Assembly (NCBI GenBank): GCA_001414485.1
Contig: LLEY01000051.1
Location: 124,001 to 188,000, forward strand
From: Calycina herbarum
Taxonomy: Eukaryota > Ascomycota > Leotiomycetes > Helotiales > Pezizellaceae
Reading direction: 5' to 3'
DNA length: 64,000 nucleotides
In this document: positions 26,001-37,062 of the stretch, one piece after another
How positions within the stretch are numbered: position 1 is the stretch's first letter
Layout: each line of letters opens with the position of its first letter
Program-made: the position numbers and the translations under genes
Notes under the pieces: model-generated
Database searches by the model: none
The model's input: the letters and a program-made list of their open reading frames with translations, nothing else
Told to the model about the DNA's origin: nothing

Positions 26001-26525
26001 TTAACTAAAAGAGAAGATAACTTAGAGTTTACTATAGAAGAGCTAGCTACGGCCTTACTAGTAGATAGAGGAGGTAGTAGTACTATAGTTTACTACGAGA
26101 CCTTAGTCTTTCGAGAGCTAGTATTAATAGTAGATAGTAAAGGCTCTTCGTCTAATAGCTTATTAAGCTAGCTAAGAGAGGAGCGTCGGAGCTTATTACC
26201 GCGTATAAAAGGATTCGTTATAAGGTAAATATATATGTTTTCGTTTATAAACTATATCGTCTATTTTAAGATATTCGTATACCTTCTTAAGCAAGAGTAT
26301 AAGTTTAGTTTTAGTATATAGCTCTTTATAAATATATTAAAAGAAGTACTTATAGAATAGTATTTATATTCGAAGAAAACTAAACTAAAGAGAGAAGAGG
26401 AGAGTTAGTACGCTCTATCTCTATTTATATATACTAAGCGAGACCTCGGCAGAATCTCGGCACGTGATCCAGCTAAGCGAGGATTCGGTCACGTGATCCA
26501 GTCGTATATGACTAGGACTGTTATA
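26001..26525 (-). mobile_element. 5' end fragment of Gypsy A, reverse orientation
   Basis: Its reverse complement matches 478-1000. It contains two CACGTGATCCAG boxes (26461-26466 and 26490-26495 for the hexamers) next to a TATATAAATAG element. In the left copy one box is mutated to TACGTG. It is cut at 26001 by the Gypsy B LTR. Confidence 0.75.
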
Positions 26526-27696
26526 AGTATATTATTTATATACTCTATATCTAAGCTTTTTTTATAATATAAGATAGATTAGATACTAGTAAATAGACTA
26601 ATTCTATTAGCTAATAAGCTAGAGTTTCGTTTTTCTAGGTCTTAGTATAGCCTTAGTAATAATAATCGATATATTATTAGTTATTCTTAGAAAGCTCGTA
26701 TTAATTAAAGTACTTAATATAATATAATAAATATACTACTAATAATATTACTATCTAAGTCTATTTAAGAATCTACTATTTATAATCTAAAATCTTAATA
26801 TATATTTAATCTTAAGATAGTTAAACTATATACTAAGATTAGAGTCTTATAAGAGCCTTTTTTAACCGAACCCGTATACTTAAGATATCTAAAGTATCTC
26901 TTATAGTGAATAGAACAGTGTGTTCTAGAAATTTAGAGAGGTGGTTTGCCGTAGATATTCCTAACGAGCTATTTACATCTGTAAAGATAACAGTTCCTAT
27001 TATAATGAATTGTTGTGATTATACGTGATTACTAATTAACGAAAGAAGGAAAAAGTTGTTCTCATAAGAGAGACACCACCTGGTTATATATATATATTTG
27101 TATGCCAAGTTAAAATTGATAGAATTAACGCTTACCTAAATCCACAATTTGTTGGAATTCTGTTCAACCTGACTGGACAGCCTTACGTAAACTCGGGTGC
27201 TGGCGATGTATATTAAAGACGGCGATAAATTGAGAGTTGGAAATGGGAAGTATTTGGTAGCGCTATTATGCCTGGATAAATCTATACCCTTGTGAGAGTT
27301 TGAAATCACAAGCACGAGTCAGTAATTAGTAAAATGTCTCGGTGTAATCTCCGCAATGATTTAGAGAAGAAGGAGGACGATGTTCGACAAAGAACTGATG
27401 ACCTTCTTAGGATTGGGATCATACGGCAGCAGCTAGTTGCATTAATGTGTAAATATGGGTTCAACTGAATAGCAAGCTCCGTTGGAAATACTACTCGAAT
27501 TTTGCAGGCTCAACGTATTCTCTAGTTCGATCTGAGTTCTTGTGTCGGTAGACCTCAACTCCTCTATTTGAAAGCATTCAAGTACTAGTGTGCTATATAC
27601 ATGGAGAGACTCTTAAGTACAGCAATGCGAAAACTTCAACATTTATTGCAGGGGACTACATCATAGAAACCAGTTTGCAGGATTATGTTGTCCTTA
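26526..27696. other. Transition from RIP-mutated DNA to the gene island; no gene seen
   Basis: Up to about 26880 the sequence is A/T-rich with almost no CA or TG. From about 26900 composition becomes normal and unique. This stretch holds the 3' flank of the CorA-like gene. I see no convincing frame, RNA gene or repeat. Confidence 0.6.
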
Positions 27697-30600
27697 CTAA
27701 TCATCGATCAATTCCCTACTTGAAGAACTCGTATCAGATCGGTCCCTTTCAACTCTTCGTCTTTTCTTGTTACTCCAAAAATATATGAGCCAACCCCTGA
27801 CATTCCCCAAATCCCCTGTCCACATCAAACTGAGAGTGATTACGAGGATCGTTAGAGGAATAGCAGTCACCCAAAAGACCCACTGATTGGTTTCCATGTT
27901 GCGTACATCATTGGTATTCATGCCAAGAATTCCCGCCACAGTACTTAAGGGCAGGAAGATGACAGTGATGATGGTAAAAATGAAGATCGCGCCGTCTTGG
28001 CGGTCTTTGTTGTGTTTGATTTCATCAATGTTCTAGACGAATTATGTGGTCAGTACCTCGTTTATAAACGAACGTAGGGTGGCAGAACGCGAATAGACTT
28101 ACCAAGTCCTCGAGTTCGCAAGCTCGTCTGCGCATTTGTTCGAACTGGTCAATCTTGTGATCCAGTAAAACATTACTTCCTTGCATCAGAAGGCTGTTGA
28201 TGCAGGCGGGGTCAGTGGGATCAACTTGGACACCCGAAGTGAGTGACGGGGCAACAGCTTTGTAGGCACCGGAAGGACGGGCTGATGATGCACTTGGATA
28301 ATCATAAGATGATAGAAAGGTATCGCGTGGATCGGCGTAAGAGGCGCTATGAGAAATACCGCGACTCGAGTAGGAAGTTTTTCGGCCAATAGGTCTTGAA
28401 CCACTTCGGCTGTAATGGGTTGACTTTGGCCGTTCCTCGGGAAGGGCAACGGAAGAGATTCGTTGAGATAAGCCAAGAATAATTTGGCGTTGCTGCTCAA
28501 GTGTTCTCTCGATCACAGAAACCTCTTGTAGAAAGGCCTTTAACTTATCCTGGTGACTTCGATCCAATGGATTACTGTCAATGGCCAATTCCTACAATAA
28601 TTAGAAAGGACCTGTAGAGAGACGTGAGTTTTGACGTACAAGGTAAGTGAGATAATCAAAATAGATATCTCGAATATCAAGAGCTCGTTCTGTAGTGTCC
28701 CCTAATAGCGCAAGGTTGGTCATCGACGCTAAATCCAAAGGTTTAAATACTGAATATTTCAGCAAACTCTTTTGAGGCATATCGAGGAGCAAGTGCCCTA
28801 TTCCTTCGTTTAGAAGACGACAACATAAACTACTATGTTTATCAAAGGCCGACCAGGAGGAGTCTCCTGACCAGTAGACGATGGTCAGAAGATAATGTAT
28901 CCAGGCTCGAGCAAATTCTTCCGGTAGCTCTATCTCAGATCGCTCGGTAGTGTTCGCTTGGGAGAAAACTTCTGTAAAGTACTGAATAATCCGAATTATT
29001 TGACCAAGCCATTGGAGGAATTCACGTGGATCTCGACTGCGTAGTACACGACCTGTCGTCGAGTTTGGGGTGAGGGACTAGTGAAATGTCAGAAAGAACT
29101 CGTAACACTAGATTAAACCGAATGGACCCACGATAAGAATACTATTAAGAGCACCCCAGAATTTTGAGACTGACCGGCCTTCAAATTGAGAAGGTAAGAA
29201 AAATCGGAATCCCGTTTCCGCTCTGTTGACCACTGCAACTTTATCTTCATAGATCTTGGATTTTTCTATATCTTTTTCGTTCACCACAGCAACCTCTTCC
29301 TTTTCATTTGCTAATAGCTCATATATTTCATGTCGGCTACGCTGATCACACGCTAAGTATGCAGTGCGGTCTTCAAACACTGCCTGGGACGTAAGATATC
29401 GATCAACCTCCCGGAGGTCACTCTGTAAGTTCTTGTCATCCATGGTGAAGTCGTCTGGGGTGGAGTCAGACAACTGGTTTGGCATATTCCAGCTTTTAGG
29501 ATTAACTTCATTTAACCAGGTGAAAACATGGAAATTGTGATTCAGATCATCATCTGGGGGATTTGGCTGGACACTTTTTGCTTTCTTTTCGACACCCTCA
29601 TTATCAACATTGTCATCCATCGTATTCTGAGGGTCAATATGTGAAGCTGGCTTCTTTGATCTGGCGGTTTCGGTGTCAACTTTTTCTAAAAAGACACCTT
29701 TGGGAACCTGAGGGGGGACGCCGTTTGAAGAAGGGGGTGGCCGGTAAATCAAGATACCACCAGGTTCTTGAATTTCGGATCTGTTCATGTTAGTGAAGAA
29801 ACGTAGGTATCATAGACTATATCAAAATACTTGATTTCCACCATTGATATTCGGACTATTCCTTTGGAAGCTAGTTTCATGACCGTTGGCCAGGAATCTG
29901 CTGTGATGATGTTTCTACCATATAAAAATTGTAGCCTTCTAGGAATGAATTCCCAGAAATGCAACAGAAAAGCCTATTTACATTAGTCTAAGGTTGCGTA
30001 AACATCAAAAATTAAATTCTTACAAACCAAGTTTGACACTCATCAAGAGGAATTGACCAAAGGGAATTTCCATTGCACACCAGGAGAGGTGCCGGGAAGC
30101 GTGTGCGGGAGTGGTGGCGAGTTTTGGACACATTTGGTGAAGACGGTTCGGAAGATATCGAAATCAAATTCCCCATTAACGAAGGAATCGGGTTATGTGA
30201 ACAGGTGACAAGGAAGGCTGATGCGCTTGTCAATACCAAGTGTTGTCAGAACTTCAGAGTTGGGCTTACATTCATCAACCACTAGACACCATACCTGTGC
30301 AATATGGAAGCAGTAATCCTGTCCAAGTTTTTTCCAGCCAGGCAATTTACAGACCGCTTGTTGCATATCTCTTTTTTTTTGTGTGAAAGAAGAGTGGGTC
30401 TGTAATAAGGTTCGTAGGGGATGAGAATCCGTCAAGTTTTTAGAAGTAGCTGAATACTTCTGCAACAAGAAATAAGGTAAGCACATCCATATCACACTTC
30501 TCTGGCCCAGTGACTTTTCTTTTTGCACTCGAAGCTCGGGGCCAATTTGCGTCGAGGCAATTGTAGGTGCCATGAATCGTGCATTAGATCCGTTCGGGGT

Positions 30601-32163
30601 TTGTATCCGCTTGTCTAATTGACCATCAGCCGTGGTTGTTATATATTAGATCCAAGCCCAGGTTTACGAACCATAATCTTTTCTGATGCGTTTGAAAATC
30701 CTGGTAATTCCCGACTTCTGCGAATCGGTGAGGCCAGCAAGGGTTGTAGCTGCAGTCTGGTAATGTGTCAAAACATAGGTCGCTTTGCTTATCATTGTGG
30801 TTTCTTCTCACCTCAAATCTATCCAGGTTCATGCTTTTGTCTTCGATTTGCCTACTAGTCTTTTAGCCCTATTTGTGACACTTTCACATAGCTAGGAGAC
30901 TTACAGCCATTTAAAAATTGATTGAGTTTGTCTCGTCTCCGTACCAGAATCATCCGCAAACTTCAGCTCCACAGATTGGTCTCCCCCAAAAGTACCATCG
31001 CCAGTGTAACGTGATTGTAAAACACGGAGAACCTTTCCCACCTGCAGGATGTTTGTAGATGGTTGTGTAGCAAAGTCTTTCTCAGAGATAGTAGTTGACG
31101 CAGAATAAATGCTACTGTCTCTGTTCAGAAGAAATTTTTTATATCGAGACAACCTAAAGGAGGAATCTTCGGGCTCGTCGTCGTCATCTGAATAAGGCAC
31201 TGTGTATTGAGGTCTAAGGTATGTTGTTGAGTGTTCGCGATACCTCGGTTCCTCATGATTTGGTGGAGGGGAAATAATCGGGGGTGGAGGGGGTTGAGGG
31301 CGTGGATAGCGTGGAGGGGAAATAATCGGGGGTGGAGGGGGTGGAGGGGGTGGATAGCGTGGAGGGCGAGCTCTTTCATCCGCAACATGATCAAGCGCTG
31401 TCATGTAGTTGAGCAAAGTCTCCGGGACTCATAGAGATGCCTAGGGTAAATCTTCCTACCTGTGGAGTAAGCTTCGACCATTGGAACACAACCCTCTGGT
31501 ACAAATAATTCGTTGCCCTAAACATGTCAGACCCGTCCATTGACAAATGTAAATAAGGCTAACCATGTCCTGAAAGGGATATCCTAGTCTTGTAACTGCC
31601 TCTTTTCTCGTTGGCGAGAATGGTATTTTGACCCAACCAGACCATTCAATGGAAGAAGGATGACCTGGGTTTGACGAAACATAAGTAGTACTCGCAGATC
31701 TACCTTTTGGCCTTTTCTCCCCATCTGGAGCCACTACATTGGCTGTTCCTGCTGTCTTTGTGTCAAGTCTTTCATCGTCAGCTTCGGTAGTTAACCTCAT
31801 ACTTTCCCTCCTCCGAGTCTGCCCCTCGACATTTTTGTTTTCCCCTCCCGTACTTCCAGCATGCTCGGAGCGTAAAGCTGGTTCCCGCAAAATTCCACGA
31901 GGCGAGTCGTTTTGAGGGACAGATGTTGGTTCCGTGTGGCTTCTATGAAGGGGGGGATGATTCCGAGAGGTAGTAGGAGTGGGAGGTACTACAACTGGAG
32001 AGCTAGGAAGAGTCTGTTGAGGCATTGTTTCAACATAGCTGTCGTCACGCCTGGACTCGCGGCTTCCTGCTCCAAACTCTCGTCTGACTTCTTCGGTAGA
32101 CCGTCGACCACTGGGACTCTCGAAGCGTACACCGTGTTCAATATCCCGTGAGTTGATATTCAT
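27697..32163 (-). CDS. Long fungal CorA-like membrane protein (GMN motif), about 1307 residues
   Basis: Predicted member of the CorA Mg2+/divalent-cation transporter superfamily. The C-terminal exon has TVAGILGMNTNDVRNM, carrying the GMN signature, flanked by two membrane segments (VIFLPLSTVAGILGM and WVFWVTAIPLTILVITLSL). An upstream exon has a coiled stretch (QFEQMRRRACELEDL). Proposed exons, minus strand: 31564-32163, 31460-31517, 30905-31397, 30668-30851, 30270-30609, 30024-30217, 29831-29973, 29132-29780, 28640-29077, 28103-28591, 27697-28032. They total 3924 nt with consistent phases. The N-terminus is low-complexity; exon 3 carries a proline repeat; the middle has the conserved RSVIWMCLPYF and LDECQTWF segments of fungal homologues. 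The splice at 30610-30667 is the weakest. Start ATG at 32163. Substrate and membrane are unknown. Confidence 0.85.
31263..31358 (-). repeat. Two 48-bp tandem units encoding a proline-rich repeat
   Basis: Units 31263-31310 and 31311-31358 are nearly identical, with a third partial start at 31359. On the minus strand they encode 16-residue blocks of PPRYP and PPPPPIIS inside exon 3 of the CorA-like protein. In-frame length makes copy number free to vary. Confidence 0.9.
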
Positions 32164-32922
32164 CTTGAATATTGCATTGCAAAATGCACAGAAAAAATAC
32201 AGAAGTGGCAACAGAATGTATGTGATCTTAATATGTGCGGCTGAGAGGCAACCACATTGATAGCCACTCTATCTTGCCACATGTAAGAGCTAATCCCGCA
32301 GCCTTGTTGAAGAGAATCCAAACGTGGAAATCGATAAATGCCGTGTAATATGTATTGAGTGCCACGGAGCAAGCGCAGTACCCTTTTTAACGAAATCTCA
32401 CCAAAACACCTACTTTTTAGAACTATATTATAAATTAACAACACGTGTAAATAAGAGGAAAACAACTTGATATGAAGGAGAAATGGCCAATTAATAACCT
32501 GAGAAGAAGACGAAAGCTCCTCGTTGTATAATACCTTAAGATCGCTGATTTTGTGAGCACGACATTTTATATCGTAGCCTGAGGCCGGCCCCGCTGTGGC
32601 ACTCAAGCTCAAAGCAGTGTAACGTGGAACACAGAACAATGAAGAAAGATAGAGGCGGAGAAAGGCAGAGAGAGATTGAAAACATGAACATAATTCGAAC
32701 TAAACAGGACAGCAGTCCAAGTTATCTGATGATGTGATGGGAGCAGAGACGAGGCGGAATCTTGATGTACCTCCGTAGGTTACTTTGGTAGCTGGCCAAT
32801 CAGCAACCACCCCACGTTCGCCGAGGCTGGTGATAGCAAAGCTCGAAATTTCGACTCCAACTACTTCCTACAACCTCTCTCCAAAACCTCAAACCCCTCT
32901 ACAAAAATGATCGCTTCCTACC
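32164..32922. promoter_or_regulatory. Divergent intergenic region between the CorA-like and Tcd-like genes
   Basis: About 760 bp separate the two start codons. On the Tcd side there is CCAATCA at 32796-32802, a candidate HAP/CCAAT-complex site about 125 bp upstream of the start. It is followed by a C/T-rich leader with CAACCTCTCTCC. An ATG at 32907 opens a 10-codon upstream frame (ends ATATAA) that overlaps the main start at 32923. A 159-codon frame on the minus strand here has no features of a gene. Confidence 0.5.
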
Positions 32923-34883
32923 ATGGACCGGCCATATAACCGCCCCTATTACGATTACTCCCACGAATACCCCACGATCTCTCCCCCACGATCGTGGAGC
33001 TCCTACGAGTCCGCCGATAGCGAAGATAGTCTAGACTCAGACGGCTATCCCACAAAACCTCGACGTACACCCTCACCCGGCGCATCGTCGCAGTCCATTC
33101 ATTCTTCTCCTTCGCAGGCTCGAACCCAGTACACGCAATCACCGACACAGTCCCAAGCTGAATCGCAAAGAGGGCGGAAATCAGTGAGATACGGTGAAGA
33201 GAAGGGGAAGGGCAAAGAGGCAGAGAAGGAAAAGGAACCAGAAGGGATGGCGTCATGGATTGGAAGGATCACTGGCGCGAGGGAAGCGCAGTTTGCTGCC
33301 ACGGCTGTGGTTAGTGGCGCTGTGGTTGCAGGTGCGATTTTGGGGTACCAGAATGTTAGGCGTAGAGAGAGGGTTGGGGAGTTGAAGGCGGATATTCCGG
33401 ATTTGGATGATCGAAAGGGAGGGCATAGTGTTGGCCAGGTATGTTAAAAACAAATGGAAGTTGGAATTGTGGAAAGAGGGGAAGTGCTGACAAAATAAGT
33501 GAAGCTCACAGATTTTGGCGGCGCGTCTACAGTACTTAGCAAGGAAGATGAGAGGAGTGTGAGATTGGCAGAGAGGGCACAGAGGGGAGATTATGATGAT
33601 GGTTTGTAGTCTGGCATCTTTCCCTTTTGTCTATATTGATGGATACAATAGAACTTATTCTCGAACAACTCGCGCGGAACCGGGTATTTCTCACAGACGA
33701 GGGACTAAATAAACTTCGCGGGGCATTTGTTATCGTGGTCGGTTGTGGAGGGGTTGGATCGCATTGCACAGCAGCACTCGCCCGCTCTGGAGTTTCTCGA
33801 ATCCGACTCATTGACTTTGACCAAGTCACTCTCTCCTCCCTCAACCGCCATGCTGTAGCAACACTTGGAGATGTTGGCACACCGAAAGTTGCTTGCCTGA
33901 AGAAACGATTACATCAAATCACCCCCTGGGTCCATTTTGATCTTCGAAACGAACTATACCGTCCCGAGGCAGCGGAGCAGCTACTCGAACCATATCAAGG
34001 CAGGAAGCCAGACTTTATTATCGATGCTATTGACAATATCAACAGCAAAGTCTCTTTACTAGAATACTGCTACAAAAACAACCTCCCAGTCATCTCATCG
34101 ATGGGCGCAGGTTGCAAATCCGACCCAACCCGCATCTTCATCGGTGACATATCAGCCAGCACTGAAGACCCCCTCTCTCGCTCTGCTCGTCGTCGTCTCC
34201 GCGCTCTTGGTGTGACATCTGGAATTCCAGTCGTATACTCTACCGAGAAACCAGGTCCTGGAAAAGCAGAATTACTTCCTCTCCCAGAAGAAGAATTCAA
34301 GAAAGGCTCAGTAGGCGAACTTGGTGTCCTACCTGATTTCCGCGTTAGAATATTACCGGTACTCGGTACAATGCCAGCGGTGTTTGGATATGCAGTTGCA
34401 AACCATGTTATTCTTAAGATTACAGGGTATCCACATGAATACATACCCGCCAAAGGACGGGAGAAGTTGTATGATGGAATTCTTGCGCAGCTTCAGGGAT
34501 CAGAGGAGAAACTTGCGAGACTTACTACCTCAGGCGAAGATGCTCAGGGTATGAAGGTTGCGTTATCGGTTAATGATGTTGGATATTTGGTTGAAGAGGT
34601 GTTCAGGGGGAAGAGTGCTGTTAGTGGTATTCCGACCAGACTTGCTCTTGTGAGATGGCGGAAACCACAGCCTGGGAGTACGATTAGATTGGATGTTGAG
34701 GGTCAGAAAAGCAGTAAGCTTCATATGCGAGATTTGGTGTGTATGACCAGGGAAGAAGCTACGAAGCACGAGCAAGAGGTCGTCAGAGGAAACAAGACCC
34801 CGGAAGAGTTTTACGACGCGGAGATTGTTAAACTAGTGGAGAGAAGACTGGCGGAGGAAGAGAATTACGAAAAGTACAGATAG
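32923..34883 (+). CDS. tRNA threonylcarbamoyladenosine dehydratase (TcdA/Tcd1-type E1-like enzyme), 614 residues
   Basis: It belongs to the ThiF/E1-like family that cyclises t6A37 of tRNAs to ct6A with ATP; yeast Tcd1/Tcd2 sit on the mitochondrial outer membrane. Exons 32923-33438, 33505-33601 and 33652-34883 sum to 1845 nt. The nucleotide-binding loop GCGGVGS is at about residues 235-241, followed by RLIDFDQV, SSLNRHA and DFIIDAIDNI. A probable membrane segment (AATAVVSGAVVAGAILGY, about residues 125-142) fits outer-membrane anchoring. The first about 108 residues are Ser/Pro-rich; an internal ATG at 33247 (MASWIGRITGARE) resembles the usual start of the family and may be the real one. A short upstream frame (ATG 32907) overlaps the 32923 start. 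Strong identification; start uncertain. Confidence 0.9.
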
Positions 34884-35271
34884 GTAGATGGAGTTGGAAA
34901 GAAAACTTCACTCTCCCTTGTTCCTCAGTGAGGTCTCCATCTGACAATGGACCCTGGGCAACTCCCGAAGTGCAAGTTGTTTCCCCAGGATTTCAATGTT
35001 TTAGAAGCAGGGTGAATCTGGGTAACAACATACATATTGGGATGTGATATAAATGACTCTTAATGTCTCCGAGTATATCCCACTTTTACATACGGCTCTC
35101 TCGCCTGCCGTTGTTCCCCCTCATTTCTTATCTTATCAGGCCATCTGCTCTCCCATCTTATATACTCATAGCTCAAGTTTATTTCCCTTCATCTCAACAC
35201 TAAATTTCTCTTGCCAAATCGCCCATCTAAAAACTCATCACTTGTACTCACCACACCCAAAATCACCAAAA

Positions 35272-36343
35272 ATGCCTACCAAAACAGAAATCCCCGCCCG
35301 CCAGGGAATAGCCATCCCCCTCCCCAAAGGCAAAACCATCAAAGTCATCAACACCCATGGAACGCAGGTAATCGATACCTGGGCCTTTACCGTTTCCCAA
35401 AATAAAATCACTACCCAAATGTCCAACCAACACACCCGCGCCTCTCTCAACCGCACCATTCCCAAAATCGGAGATGGGTTATTCAATAATAAACGCGAGA
35501 AGATGTTAACCATGACCGAAGATACGACGAAGGGACATCATGATACGCTTATTGCTGCTTGTGATGAGGAGAGGTATCTTGAGTTGGCTGGGGAGGAGGG
35601 ACGGGGACATAGGAATTGTTCGGATAACTTGGGGGAGGGGTTGGTTGCTATTGGTGAGTTTGAGGGAATTTTTTTCGGTTTGGGTATGGTGAAGGGATGG
35701 AAAGCGCAAATGGAGGGGCCGGGTCGTGCCTTCCCTTCCAGCTCTCGTGATGTGGCTCGAGTTGGAGGGGGCAGGAGCGACTTTTAGTCCCTTCTCTGGT
35801 GTCGGGTGAGGACAAGTGTGGGAAGGCGCGACTTCAAGGTCAATGTCGCTCCTTCCCTCACTTAACACGCCTTCTAGGTTCTCCCTTTCCCTCTCAACTT
35901 CCACTCACCAAGTCACCACCCTCCTCCTTCCCATCTTTCCATCAAATTACCCAATACTGAATTTAACACAACCCTTCCATCAAAACCCCTCTCCGAAGAA
36001 ATCCGACTAACAAAAAAAACTTAGGTATCACACCACCTCAGTTCACGCCCTCGCCTCTTAATTTGTTTATGAATATCCCCATTCGAGCGGATGATCAGAC
36101 GAGTTTGAGTTTTGAGGAACCAACGAGTAGAGCTGGGGAATGGGTCTGTTTGAAAGCGGAGATGGATGATCTTGTTGTTGCTTTTAGTGCTTGTCCTCAG
36201 GTATGTATAGTCTCTTTTCGGGGGATAGAAAACGTCCCAGAAGACGAAGAGGACAGAAGGTGAAGATTACTAATTTTTGTGGACAGGATATTCTGGCCAT
36301 TAATTGTGGAAAACCCGTCGAAGCACATTTTGAGATTCTTTAG
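35272..36343 (+). CDS. DUF1989 (urea carboxylase-associated type) protein, 204 residues
   Basis: Exons 35272-35653, 36025-36200 and 36287-36343 (615 nt) give a complete DUF1989 domain. It starts MPTKTEIPARQG and contains VINTHGTQVIDTWAF, MSNQHTRASLNRTIPKIGD and EEGRGHRNCSDNLGEGL, then NLFMNIPIRADD, and ends FSACPQDILAINCGKPVEA. Histidine and cysteine positions typical of the family are kept. Bacterial relatives lie beside urea-carboxylase genes; the fungal role is not established. The first intron (35654-36024, 371 bp) is far longer than others here. An in-frame upstream extension to 35053 exists but the 35272 ATG fits the domain start. Leader sequence is C/A-rich. Confidence 0.85.
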
Positions 36344-37062
36344 ACAAGCTGTTGATAAGAGGCTTTGACAGGTGACAACATTAAAAAATATACGCTATTC
36401 TATTCTAGAATAAATTCATGTTCATATTCGAACTTGAATTAACCTCGAGTACTGATTTTCAAGAAGCTAGCTTAAAGAGTCAAGGCTATTTGTTTTCAGA
36501 TAAACCTTTATCTTAACTGGGAATTAGCAAAGTAATAACTCTTAATCAACCAGAAATGTTTAAAATAAATCTTAGAGAGGCTGTCAATTCTTCAATAGTA
36601 CAGATTTAGTTCTAGAAACTCCATATTCAATTTCTAACTTCCAATACAAATTCAGAAATACGGAGTTGTAAGTATTTTATAACACACTATTCTTTCTTCG
36701 GTTTCAAGATTGAAAGCTAATATAAATCAAGGGGATGAGAAAGTTCAATATCTTTAGAATATTAGAAAAACCAGCTCATAAGAATAAGAACTCGATATTA
36801 TATAAGGGGAACATTTTTAATTAACTTAACTCAATCAGAGAAATGAAGCTAGAAATTTAGAACATAGCTAATATACTTTTTGCAGAGATTAACAAAACAG
36901 CAGTCACGTGTCACATTTACATAATCTACAGGGTATCACTTATATCCATACAAGCCCCTCTGTCTCAAAATCTTCTGCCACTATGTGTCAAGAATATTGT
37001 CTGTCCAACAAAGACCTATAATTACATTGAGATTCAACAACTTACTGTAACTGCAACTCATC
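36344..37062. other. AT-rich intergenic region upstream of the DUF4267 gene
   Basis: Unique, moderately A/T-rich sequence with ordinary CA/TG content, so not RIP-mutated. No frame of interest. It contains the CACGTG element noted separately. Confidence 0.6.
36901..36913. promoter_or_regulatory. CAGTCACGTGTCA element, 158 bp upstream of the DUF4267 start
   Basis: The 13-bp sequence is identical to that at 37736-37748 in front of EMC1. The core hexamer CACGTG (36905-36910) is the classic site for fungal bHLH regulators of the Cbf1/Ino2-Ino4/SREBP kind. Binding is inferred. Confidence 0.5.

Noticed and set aside
1..26525. Mitochondrial or centromeric DNA because of high A+T
   Set aside because: Recognisable LTR, pogo and Copia structures with C-to-T/G-to-A transition bias and loss of CA/TG explain the composition as RIP.
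27588..27788. Plus-strand 66-codon frame at the 3' end of the CorA-like gene
   Set aside because: It overlaps the coding last exon on the other strand and has no recognisable feature.
28186..28500. Overlapping minus-strand 104-codon frame in the CorA-like gene
   Set aside because: It is an out-of-phase shadow of exon 28103-28591.
32160..32639. Minus-strand frame of 159 codons upstream of the CorA-like gene
   Set aside because: It overlaps the true start region of that gene, shows no domain or codon bias, and lies in the divergent promoter.
35053..35271. N-terminal extension of the DUF1989 protein
   Set aside because: The in-frame upstream part is leader-like (C/T-rich, hydrophobic by composition) and the domain starts right after the ATG at 35272.
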